Assembly: GCF_965363235.1 (NCBI RefSeq)
Contig: NC_134846.1
Span: 76,234,724-76,298,723, forward strand
Length of the DNA: 64,000 nucleotides
Reading direction: 5' to 3'
From: Mytilus galloprovincialis
Lineage: Eukaryota; Mollusca; Bivalvia; Mytilida; Mytilidae
Shown here piece by piece: positions 22,501 through 35,500 of the stretch. Within the stretch, counting starts at the first letter, position 1; every line of letters starts with the position of its first letter. The notes under the pieces are model-generated. The model saw only the letters and a list, made by a program, of their open reading frames with translations, ran no database searches and was not told where the DNA came from. The position numbers were made by a program, and so were the translations under genes.

Positions 22501-23573
22501 TTTTAAAATAATTTTTTTTTTTAGTGCTAGATATTAAGGTGGAATAAGTTTCTCACAAGAACCTTAGTAAAACTTAAACAACTTTTAATTTCAAATGTTA
22601 CTTTAATTGTATTTTTTTTAACTCAGATATGAATTGAACAATATAAAAAGAACATTATTTTCATATGGCCCTTTATACTATTGTAAAATCCAAACATTGT
22701 AGCGCACTGCGCGAATGAGCACTTCTCTTTCAAATCTCACCACTTCTCCCTATCAGTTTCAAAAAGAGAAGTCACTTCTCCCTATAATTCTGAAGTAGTG
22801 TGAGCCCTGGTGGAAAGGACAAGAATGTTGACAACAGGCCATCATTATGTACATCTTCAACAACGGGCTCGCCACACCATAGATAATATATGAATATTCA
22901 GCGATGGACACATAAAAATGTTAATGGTTCTAGTAACACGACAGACCTTAGGTGAAACCCCCATGAACTTTTTTTTCAATTCTAGAATTTTTTTGGTGGA
23001 ATGTGTATTTTAATATTAACTAAATTTACAGACTCCAGTCATTTGAATTTCCATTAGAAGTCTCCACTATGGCTAAAATGCAAGAAATTCTTAACAAACT
23101 GAGTGTAACATAATTAACCAAAAATTTAACATGTCTATATTTTACAACCAAAAATAGAAAATGGTGAACTTCCTGTAGGGGTGTGTATTACACTGGAGGG
23201 GACTTTGTAAATATAAAATATTTTCTGTATTTTGACAATAAAAAAAAATCAATGCTGCCCTACTAACCACTCTTTTCAAGGATGTAATTGGAATCGCCTA
23301 TATATTTCTATTTCGCCCAAAATTAATGTATCAGATATAAATAATAAATGTTCATTAAAATATTGGCAGAAAAAAATGTTTTTCATTTATATTTGAAATT
23401 GAAATCTTCATTTCAGGAATAGGAAAGTTGTCAACAGCAGATGGAAAAGCATTAACCGACCCTGAAGTGTTACGAAAGTTAACATCATCTGTTAGCTGTG
23501 CTCTTGATGAAGCTGCACAAGCTCTGCACAGAATGAGAGCTGAACAACAAGGACAGATAGCTGGTGCTGAAGG
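19527..23573 (+). CDS. Mask exons 1-3: acidic N-terminus and conserved pre-ankyrin segment (aa 1-163)
   Basis: Exon 1 (59 codons) is Ser/Glu/Asp-rich and ends in a run of Asp. Exons 2-3 (21125-21278, 23417-23573) carry the part shared with vertebrates: SFIMDNEIDDDQDLEP, then DPETHARLEALLEAAGIGKL and TADGKALTDPEVLRKLTSS, then CALDEAAQALHRMRAE. The long Gly/Ala-rich start of human ANKRD17 is missing, so the mussel protein begins much closer to the conserved block. Intron 1 (19704-21124) shows nothing recognised; intron 2 contains the hAT-like element at 21611-22809. Confidence 0.93.
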
Positions 23574-26500
23574 GTAGGTCACAGTATATTTGCACAGATC
23601 CTTGTTGTATCTTTGATATATGAGCTTGATTGAAATGGTAACTCTGAAATAAAATGTTAAAACAGTGAGTTTTACAAAGTTCAATTTCATTATACAGCGT
23701 TTCCAAATACTTTGGCTTTTAAACTCAGCTTTAATTTCACGTTCCACTGAACATATATATAGAAAATTAAAGTGCGAATGTGGCATACTATGGACACATT
23801 CTTGTATAGTGATAAGATATGTTTGGGTCAGTTATTTATCTGATTTGTTTGTTTTGCATTTTTGGTGGCATTTCCCACTACATGATGTACTTTTATTAAA
23901 TCTGGAAAAAATCCTGTTGCCAAATACAACAAAAAGGAAATAAGTTAGATTCAATGGCAAAAGTTACCCTTGCCATTGCACTATAAACATTTTTTTTTCA
24001 GATGTAGATCATTAGCAGAAGCATGTAGTGATGGAGATGTTCCTACTGTAAGAAAACTACTTCATGAAGGTGGCAGTGTTCATGAAACTACAGAGGAAGG
24101 AGAAAGTTTACTCTCACTAGCATGTTCAGCTGGATACTATGAACTAGCTCAGGTAGGTTCCTAAAAATGAATTGTTTCAGTTGTCAGACCTAAGAGCAGA
24201 AAACAGCCGATTGTCATCTATGGGTCTACGAGGGCCTATTTTGTATATTGACTAACTGCAATGTCATGTTCAAAGGGTTTTGGTCAATGTATACCAGACT
24301 TAGTAGAAGAAAAATATTGTGTTACTTTGATATGTTTTGTAAACAAATTATGTAACTTAAAAGTAAATTTTGTAAAGGTATGCATCACATTTAAGATAGT
24401 GTTTTAAGTTAGCTGTACACCTAATAATTGGCTACTTTTTTAGATACTTATGCTTCAATGAAAGGAGTAGGTCCGGTAAGGGCCAATTATGGCCTCAAAT
24501 TTCAAGGTCATCTGACAAAAGATTTTGGAAACTTTTAAATCACTCAAGGGTCTATTTCAGTTAATTCAATTAGTCTACGTGAAAGATTTTTACTGATTTA
24601 GACATTGAAAACTCTCCGATTCAAGCTTGGTTATGAAAAATCTATCAAATATGCCAAAAATGTCACTTTTCAGATGGTTTTTGTCAAAAATGAACGTGGC
24701 CAATCTTTGTTCATCCTCAACCTTTATATATATTATGTATTATCATCAAATACGACTTACATTTCAATATTAAGAATGAACATAAATGGGCCCACTTTCA
24801 TTTAAGACGGAAACCGTCAAAAATTTAACTAATATGCTAAAATTGTGAAGATTTCAGTTATTTAGCATGAGTTAATGATGCTAGTACCCAATATATGTGC
24901 ATTGTATTGTCAAAAACAGCCCAGATTTATGTAGCAGAAGCATTCTACTTTCCAATAAATAACTAACAGTTTTACATTTTAACAATTTTGTAAAACTGCT
25001 ATATTTTGGGGCCAAAAAGGGGTCTTACTGAACCTAGTCCTTTCTTTTGACTATTAGCAATTTAACTAACAAAATTAAAGAATTGTTAAGTAGAAATTCA
25101 TTTCTACATTGGAACTTAATAAATTTCTTTCTATTAAATAGGTTCTGCTAGCAATGAAGGCAAATGTCGAGGACAGGGGAATCAAGGGAGATTGTACACC
25201 ATTGATGGAGGCTGCCAGTGGGGGATATGTTGACATTGTAAAACTGCTGATTTCACATGGAGCAGATGTTAATGCCCAGTCTTCAGCTGGTAAATATGGT
25301 AAACATGTCCACTTTCAAATGACACAGGAAATTTGCTTTGATTCTAGAATCTTGAAGAACACAAATCATCTGTATAGAATAAAATATAGTTTCTGTGTCT
25401 ATGATTTGACTAAATTAAAGTGAGCCGTAAAACATGTACATGTGTGCAAAGTCAGTGAATCAAAGCACAAGTTCAAGGTCATTTTGAAAGTGCATATTCA
25501 ATATTTTGCAGACTTAAACTGACTTAAGATTTTAAGATAAAAGTGTATGACTAAAGAAAGGTGAAGACAGTAAATTGTATATTATGTTTTACTACCCTCA
25601 GTTACAAATAAATGTCTGCAAACCATCCTGACACTTTGTCTACAATTTTAATAAGTCCATGATGAAAGGTTTCAATTTTATTGACCACTTTTATATGTAA
25701 TAAATATGGATTTATATATGATAATGAAGACAAAAGCGTAGGCCATGACTTTAACATGCACTATATTTGTGCTTTATTTACCTGTTTATATTGAATGTGT
25801 ATCCCTTTGAATTCAGGAAACACACCATTACATTATGCTGCCTGTGGTGGTTATGAAGATGTGGTACAGGTTCTCATCGAGGCTGGTGCAAATGTTGAAC
25901 AGCATAATGAAAATGGACATACACCTCTGATGGAATCAGCCAGTGCAGGTCATGTTGGTGTTGCCAGGATTTTACTTAATGCTGGTGCTGGAATAAACAC
26001 CCATTCCAATGAATTCAAAGAAAGTGCTCTTACACTGGCTTGCTACAAAGGTCAGTTGATGGCAGTTACACTATTAAGAAGCTTTCATGGAATGAAATTT
26101 TGAAATTTCTTAGATGTAACCAACTTTGAAGAAGCCTGTATTTTGAGAAATGATAAACTCACTTGATTAAAAAAAAAAAATTTGCAGCATGTTTTTCAAA
26201 TAGTACAAAGAAAATGGTTGTCCCATATAACATTTATTGAAGTTAAGCTTTTAATGAATTAATGTCAACATTAGTATTTTTATCAAAGTTGCGACTTCCT
26301 CAAAGGTGTAGTAGTAGCATGCTTGCCATAAAAGACAGTGTTGTGAGTTCAATCACTGGAAATGTCAGACCAAAGACTTTGAAATTGTTATTTGCTAATC
26401 CTGTGAGCTTCAATAAAAGATGCTTTTAACAAAGTTCATATATTTTCACATCACATTAATATGTTCTAATTCTGATATACATGTAAAATTTACATTCACC

Positions 26501-29500
26501 TATCAATCCAGCCATCCATACATCAATTTTTTGGTGAAATTCCCTTAGCTGTTATCATTGTAAATGCAGAGAATAACTTAATAGTACTTAATTTTTGTTG
26601 CAGGACATCTTGAAATGGTAAAATTTTTGTTAGAAGCTGGAGCAGACCAGGAACACAAGACAGATGAGATGCATACAGCTTTGATGGAGGCATCAATGGA
26701 TGGGCATGTAGAAGTAGCTAGGTTACTTCTAGACAGTGGTGCTCAGGTGATTAGATATTATAGACTTGTTTTGTTACTGGTGCTACAAATCTGAATTTCT
26801 AGTGGCTACTATGCTTCACATAAAGATAGATTTTGGATAGGAAAGAAACATGTTTTTTTGTGTGTTCTAAAAATGATAATTAGTATTTGTCAATTAAGCT
26901 TGATGAATAGAAAATGTAAAAAAAAAATGCAGATTTCTTGAAAAGTGGGTGTCTTAAGGTTTTGACCACCAAAATTTGCAAACAATCCGCATAATTTCAG
27001 TATTTTGCAATAGAAAGGATATTGGGCCATTCCAGTTAATATCTGCTAAAGGGCGGGGATGGTCCTTTCTATGGGGTGTAAAATTTATACATGTTAGGGG
27101 TGAATTTTTTTTTTTTTTTATCTGACACATACACTTATACGCCAAAAACTTCTGAGGGTCTTGCAGCAGTAAATAATTAAAAATTAATTTACATATTAAG
27201 GGTTACAAAAATGCCTATGTCAGATCTTAGGGGTGCTTTGGAGTGTAGACAGTTTCATATCATGCATTATCTGGTATTGTATTTAAAATTCTGATGGGTA
27301 CAATCCTTGCAGTAAAAAATTCTGATAGATTATTTTTTCCCATGAAAGCCCATCCACCCAATATGAACAGAAACTCTACATCTGATAGGTCTTAATTTTT
27401 AGATCTGACAGGTAGTTTTTAATGATGTTTTTTTCTGATACGTATAAAAAAAAAATCTCCCCATCCATCCCTACCTATCAGAAATTAACTGGAATGGCCC
27501 ATTGAAAACCAGCATATTTCCCTCAAGGCCCACAAGAAAAAAGAACTCTGATTTTAGTCTCTCATTTAGTTAATATTGATAGAGGATAGAATAAAACTAG
27601 ATATTAACTGTAAATTTTAGGTGAACATGCCAGCTGACAGTTTTGAATCCCCGCTGACCTTGGCAGCATGTGGAGGTCATGTAGAACTGGCTAGTTTGTT
27701 GATTGAAAGGGGAGCTAACTTGGAAGAAGTCAATGATGAAGGTTACACTCCACTGATGGAAGCTGCTAGAGAGGGGCATGAAGAAATGGTGGCTCTTCTT
27801 TTAGCTCATGGTAAGTTAGCCTTTTACCTTTGGAAATAAGTAAGTCTTTAACCAGTGATAATAGAGTCTTTGTACAGATTATATACATTTCTAACTAGTA
27901 TAAATCTTAATCACTGGAGTTTTAACGAAATTTTCATTATAATGATTTGAAAAATTTTGATTCCATCTAAATACTGTGGATTCATTTATTTTCGTGGGTA
28001 TCAATTTTCGTGGATAGAGAATAGAGAAAAATAGAGAAAAAAAGACGTTTCGTGGTGTACGTAAATTCGTGGATTGCTGATTACAACACCAAAAAATTAG
28101 ATACGTAATTCGTGGATTTCCTTTTGATTTAGGAGATCAAATAACCTCCTGGGTTTGATCAATAATAAAACAAAACAAAAAGAAGGAATTCATTGAATTG
28201 TCAAAATCCTCGCTTGGTCATTCTAGGTTAAAGTGCTCATTGATAACTTCCATTACAATAATGGACAGAGACAACTAATTAATTGTTTGTTTTACAATTT
28301 ATAAATTCTTGTCTGAATTCTATAAGGCATTCAAAACTTTATGATTGAAAGCTCATTTCCCTAATCACGATATAATAAACAGTGATATAAGTATAAGGTG
28401 TGAAAATAAATGTTCCTGTCATAAACAATATTACCTACGGGCAATATCTCCGTACTTAATCCTATTGATTTCTAATCACTGGTAAACCAAACTATGACAC
28501 GGTAATTAACAACTTGCAGTTTTAATCAATTCTAAAAAGTAAATTATCATTGATATTTGATATATTTATTATAGATTTAATCAAATACTTGTATCTTCTT
28601 TCAATAAAAAAACACGTGTTATGTTACAATGTTTATCGCTAGTCAACACTATACTAGAACTGCCTAACATAACCGGAAATAAACATCCGACTCCATACAC
28701 ATTTCTCGGGATTATTCTTCGTTGAATTCTTAAATTCGTGGTTCGCTGTGACCCACGAAACCCTCGAAAATTGGTATACCACAAATAAAAATGAATCCAC
28801 AGTAGCAATTCTATGTTGCCATTTTTGTTGGTAGAATAGCCTAAAAAGCATCAATTTAGCCATGAGATTGGAAGGTCAGTAAAACGCTGAATGCAATAAG
28901 TGTTGATGCATATGGATACATTTTATCTTTTCTAAATTATGATAACATTGTAGTTCAATCACCAAACTGTTTAACATAAAAAAGAAATTGGCACAAATCC
29001 ACTTTTTGGTAAAATTAACGAAATGATTACAATTGCTTATAAGTTATGTTAACTATTTGCAGGTGCTGACATCAATGCCCAGACTGAGGAAACCCAGGAG
29101 ACAGCCTTGACATTGGCATGTTGTGGAGGATTCTTGGATGTTGCAGACTTTCTCATCAAAGCAGGAGCTGACTATGAACTTGGATGTAGTACACCTCTCA
29201 TGGAAGCTGCACAGGAGGGCCATCTTGAACTTGTTAAATACTTGTTAAAAGCTGGTAAGAATTTTATTGTTTTGAACTGAGGAAAATATTTAAGTAATAA
29301 CTGAATTTACTTTCTTATTGCAATAAGAATTTTTGTGTCCTACATAGGGGCATTATGGTTTATGGTCTGTTTGTAAGTGTGTCCCGCTCCAAGTTTTTGA
29401 TGAAGTTAAAATCCATTCAACTTGAAACTAAGTACACATGTTCCCTATGATATGATCTGTCTAATTTTAATGCCAAATTTGAGTTTTTACACCAATTTAA

Positions 29501-32500
29501 TGGTCTATTGAAGTAGAAAAGGATAGTGTGGGTGGGGCATCTATGTACCATGGACACATTCTTGTCTTAGGCTAATTGTATTGTAGAGGTGTCTTATTCA
29601 TATGAAGATAAGCATTCAGTAACAACACATTATACTGTAGAGGAAAATAGTATTTTGAAATATGAATTATAGAGTGGTCAAAGTTTTACTTGATAAATAC
29701 ATTTTATGTATATTAATGTTTATGTTTTCAGGTTCCAATGTGCATGCCCAGACAGGAACAGGTGATACAGCTCTGACATATGCCTGTGAAAATGGACATA
29801 CAGATGTTGCTGAAGTCTTGTTGCAGCATGGAGCTGAACTTGTAAGTTTTCAGAATTAAGTTGTACACTGTATTGGCAAAAGCCAACAAAACTACTTCAT
29901 GTAGGAAATACCAAAGAGAACAACTTAGAATAAGTTTAATTTACATTGGTTGAAATTCCCATAGTTAGTGAAAAATGTGTTTCTTGATAATATCAAAGAT
30001 ATAAAAAAAAATGATGATTTTCAAAAATATTGGAATTTATTGTCTTGTTTATATCCATTTAGCTTGTAATATATGATCTTGAAAATTTGTTAAATATCTG
30101 CACAATACTCTTAAATTTGTTAAATATCTGCACAATACTCTTAAATTTGTTAAATATCTGCACAATACTCTTAAATTTGTATAAGCTATAAGATATACAT
30201 TTTCTGTTTCATATTTGGTACTGACACTCCCACTGGTAAATTTATTTTGATTAATGTTAATGTAATAACTTCAGGATAGTAATAAAGTACTGTCAAAGAA
30301 ATTTTATGTATATAGGATAGTCCATTGTATCAAAGGTCATAAGTTTGCCAAAGTTTTTGTACTGTTCTCTATTCTTGTTTCAAACTTTGTTTGCTCTACA
30401 TAATAAGATGACATTTAAAAATGTTACTTTATAGGAGCATGAATCTGAGGGAGGTAGAACACCATTGATGAAAGCTGCTAGAGCTGGGTATCTCTGTACT
30501 GTCCAGTTTCTTATCAGTAAAGGTATGCCTTTTATTCTATTATCTCACAAAAATAAAGCTGTGACTATGTGGCAACTACAAAACAAACTCGAAATGAAAA
30601 TTCTTACTTGGATTTTTTTTTTCTTAACAGATAAGCATGTCTTTTGTAATAGCAGCTCCTAATGAAAGGAGTATTCTGGAATGTTTTTTTCCTGCAGAAG
30701 AAATATTACGGTAATTGTTTCTGACAGAAAAAAGGGGTATAGAATACAAGCGTCAATAAGAAGTAATATTACAACAATGTATATATTAACAGTGTCTAGA
30801 GAAATTTAAGTTGATAGATCAAACATACTTTCAACACTATCTCAAGAAAATGCAAATAATAACTAAAACTATTTAGCAGCAACTGAACATAGTTATTTAC
30901 TCTGGAAGATTCAAGTTTAATATCTGTTTTAAGGTGCTGATGTAAACAGAGCTACATCAACTAATGATCATACAGTTCTATCCCTGGCCTGTGCTGGAGG
31001 ACACCTAGCTGTAGTAGAACTTCTTTTAGCACATGGAGCAGACTTCATTCATAAACTGAAGGTATAGTAAAAATGATATGAAGTATGATAATATTGTTCA
31101 ATACAACTTGATAAAATGTGATGAAAAAATAAACATGATGACATGATCAGTTTTTAATATTATTGATACAGCTAGCAATAAATGATCTCATATTTTGTAT
31201 GTTAACAATGTTAATGATTGCCGCTAAAAAACACCAATTATATTACTTTTGATTTATATATAGTTTCAGCAGAGAGTGTTTTATATCAATATTCTATGAC
31301 ATTTCCTATGTGTGATATGAAATGTTCTAGCTGCTTGAAAAATTCTTGGATTCTTATAATGATGAATTATTTTTAAATGAACATGTATCTTTGATAGGAT
31401 GGCTCAACCATGATAATAGAAGCTGCCAAAGGTGGACATACCCAGGTTGTGAAACTGTTATTAGAACCCCCTAATAGAGTCCTGATGAATGGATCACCAG
31501 AGCTTGAACTACTGCCAGAGCCACAACATCTTAATGAGGTAAAATTCTATAAATAAAAGAAATGGAAATGTTCAGTGTAAATAATGGGAAAATTTACAAT
31601 GAATTTATCATTATTTTTATGTTAAAAAAAAAATTAAAAAAAAGATTTTTTTTCTTTTGCCCGTTAGACAAGACAATAATCAGAAGAAAAAAAACAAACA
31701 ATAAAAGCTTGCTTTTCCCAATACAGTGAAATTATTTGAAAGTTAATGTTGATGCTTAAATTTTTATTAAAGAGATTTTTTTAAAACAATAAAAATTGTG
31801 AGATTACGGGAATAAATTCTTAGTCTTGACACCAAAGATGTGGAACAACTATTATGGATTCATTATTATTTATCCGTAGACTGGTATGCAGACTCATGGA
31901 TTTTTCTAGCATTCCACAGGGTCCGGTTTTCTGACCCATTCCCAACGGCAAAAACCCTACATTTTTCCCAATTTTGGGAGTAAAATTCCCAAATGATCAC
32001 AAAATTTATTTTTATCTTTATTATTCATGACAGAGATGTTTATTTTATTCAACAGCTAGCTTTATGTCAAAAATCGTCAACAAGTAATGTGTAAATCCAA
32101 GTTGAAACATATTGAATGACAAACAACATTTGACAAACAATGGCCTCCATAAATAAACAGGAAGTGTGGGAAAATACTAAAACCAGATCAAATCCGGAAA
32201 CGAACAAGTATATAATTCCGGGTTTGTCAATCCAATACAGTTAATAAAAAATGAAAAGAACCAAACATGTGACAGCTATCATAGCAACACTAAAATTGAA
32301 AAGTAAAAGATATATATAAAAGAAAATAGAAACAGGATATATTTTATACAGAACTCCAAATATTTTAGTTCACAAATTTTCATGTCAAATGAAAATAAAA
32401 AAAAAATAACAATCCTTTAAAAAGTTAGAACTCATTATTTTGATACTCAAATAAACTTTAATGCCATGTTGTTATATTTTAAAACAAATTTAATGAACTA

Positions 32501-35500
32501 AACACACTAAAACTAACATCTGGTATGTTGGTTGTTTTTCCCAATTTCATTGAAAATGGCGCTAAAAAATTCCCAAAACTGGCCAGGTCCTTTTTCCCAA
32601 AATACCCAGATAAACCCCTGAGACTTTTGTAAAACCACGAATCAAATATACACTAAAATTTGTACCTTCAAAAATAAATAATCCAATCTGATAATTATTA
32701 ATTGGTAAGATAAGCAGTTGATTTAAAATATTTTCTTTGTTTATTTTCAGGCCAGAGTACCAACACAAGGTTTAGGAAACATTGTACCACCAAGTAATCC
32801 TGATTCTTCAACTTGTGCTAACGCTAACTTCATCACTGTCCCTCCAGGTAATTAAATATATTATCAATGACTTCCTTCTTGTTTATATTGTTTAATTAAT
32901 GGAAAGCCCCTGTAGCTTCTTACCTCTGGCAAGCTCAAGGTACAATTTGATATGGATATTTATATAAAATAGCCTTAAGATGAAATAGTGAGGCCTGTGT
33001 TGTAGGTTTGCAAACCTTTCAGTTGAACTAGCTTCATGAATTTATGTTGAACATTTTTAAATGAATAATAGTTCTATATATTCTTTCTGAGAGAATTTAC
33101 TAGATATATTATAAAAGATGAATGAAGACCCTCTAATACAATTTTTAATTCCAATAATTTACAAGTTGCAACTCTTTGTAATTTTTTGTTCAATAAGTTT
33201 TTTTTTCCTTTTCAATATAAGAATCAAGAGATGTATGTGGTATGATGTCCAATGAGACAACTATCCACCAGAACCCAAATGACGAAAATACAAACCAAAG
33301 AAATAACCAGATACTGTTAAATCACAAAATCTTACAGATTATCAGGGACATCACTTGCTCGGAAATTTAATGAAGCATCAGTATTTAAAATACATTTGTG
33401 AATACTTAGCCTATTTTTCACCCTTTTTCTCATCATTTGCTACCTTGCCTTTTTCTTCTGGAGAACAATTTTTTTAAGAACTCCCAGCTGTTTATAATGG
33501 TAAGGTAACAATTCAAAAGCGCTTACTTAGTATCGTGATTCTAATTTGATTTCTAAATACTTTTTCAGGTACCCAAAATCTATCAAAGAAACCACTAGAA
33601 AAGGAATTCAATATTGCTGCTAGAAATAATGAGCCACAAATTCTGAAAAACATGCAGAATTCAATCAAGAGAAGTCATAATAACAACAATGGCGGAGGAA
33701 AAGTTAGTAAACCATCACCTAACACGACAGCTACCTTATCAACAACTGTAGAAAATGTAGCCTCTAATCTAGAACAAGAACCAGATAATATGGAGTCTGA
33801 CCATACGGTTGATGTCAAGGCCACTGAGAGATTAGAGGCTATTATTAATAATGTGATGGCCAATGAACTGGATAATTCCGCATCAACCAGAGAAGAACAG
33901 ATTTTAAGGAAACAACAGATTTTACAAGAGTTACAGAAGGTTGAAAAAGAGTTACAGGAGAAGGCTCAAGCTCAACTGATACTTAGTGCTCACCATCAGC
34001 TAGAACAGCAACAACAGCAACAGCAGTTACACCAAGTCTTGCAACAGGGGGCAAAGGCATTACAAAATAAACTTGATGCTCAGGTTAAACGTAAACAAGA
34101 TGAATTAACCTCACCTGATGATCTCACCTTAGAGGAACTGTGCATTGAATCATCTGTTGATCCAGAACCATCTAATGATCTGGACAAACAAATAAGCAAT
34201 ATTTTGACAACTGATGGTTCAACTGCAGTAGGACAAATTGTCTTTCCAAATATACCTTATGATGGGGTAATACCTGTGACATCTAGTCAGCAAGTAGAAG
34301 AAGGAAGTCAGGCAATGGATAATAAGGAATTATGGGCAAGAAATAATGGAAATACGCCCAAACGTAATGTTAACAAAGTAACCAGGACATCTAGAAACAA
34401 TCAGATTGTAACCTCTACCACTTCAACAGTGACCACTTCTTCATCAATTGTAAATGGTATCTTAACACCCGACCAAGAAAATGGTAAGTCAATCACAGTA
34501 TGTAGATGACAAATGCATTTTCTAAAATGAAAAAAATATGAAACTACACTTCATGAATTAGGTCATCAAAGCCTGATTTTCTTCATCAAAAACAACCATA
34601 AGTAAAAATTCCTTTGGCTTGTCGGTAGAACTGTTGAATGGGGTCCATGGTTTAATCCACAGTGACACAGTGTTATATTGGAAGGAAACAATTGAAGGAT
34701 TTTTTTTTGTTTCAGTAGTAAAGGTTATTCTTTGCAGTTTCATAAATAGTAATAGGTTTTTGAGAAAAACACTAAACACACTTACAGAAACTTGTTTTGC
34801 ATATAAGATGACGAGTTTACCCACTATCTTATTACTATTTTTATGATATTTCTATTTTCAGCAATTGCCCAAGGTATACCACAAATTGCAAATCCTGGGT
34901 CACTGACTCTTGCTGCTTATAAACAACAGATCCAAACTTTGTCAGTGAGGCAACAACAACAGCAACAACAAATACAGGTTCAACAACAACAAACTCAAAC
35001 TATTCAGTTCCCACAACTAACCCTTACACCAGAACAACAAGAACAACTACTTCAGATGTTATCACAACCAAACTTTGCTGCCCAGCAACAGTTAGCATCC
35101 CAGCACATTCCTATTGCAGGGCAACAAATTGTTCAACAACAAACCATTGGACAACAAATCAGTCAACTTCAACCGTATATACAGCAGCAGCTTCAACAAC
35201 AACCTCAGACTGTTCAAGCACTGCCACAGGCTTTTATACCACAACCCTTGATCCAACCTCACCTGATATCTCCGCAACAGTTGTCTCAGCAACAGCAACA
35301 ACAGTTACTGCAACAACAACAACAGGCACAACTCCTTCAACAACAGCTTCAACAACAGATTAAACAGCCACCACCAGTACCACCAGCAACCATGCCCAAA
35401 AACCAACGACCAAAGCGTCATCTGTATAACAACCAGACAGTACCAGGCATGCAAGGTCTAGAGACGATTACTCCTCCACCTTCCACTCCGCTGACACCCA

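Noticed and set aside
23355-23786. 143-residue minus-strand open frame
   Set aside because: Antisense of Mask exon 3 and its flanks; composition is not protein-like and there is no homology I recognise.
30085-30180. CRISPR-like short repeats
   Set aside because: Repeats are contiguous with no spacers, in a eukaryotic intron.
35092-35301. Leu-rich minus-strand frame
   Set aside because: Antisense of the Gln-rich tract; Leu arises from complementing CAA/CAG.
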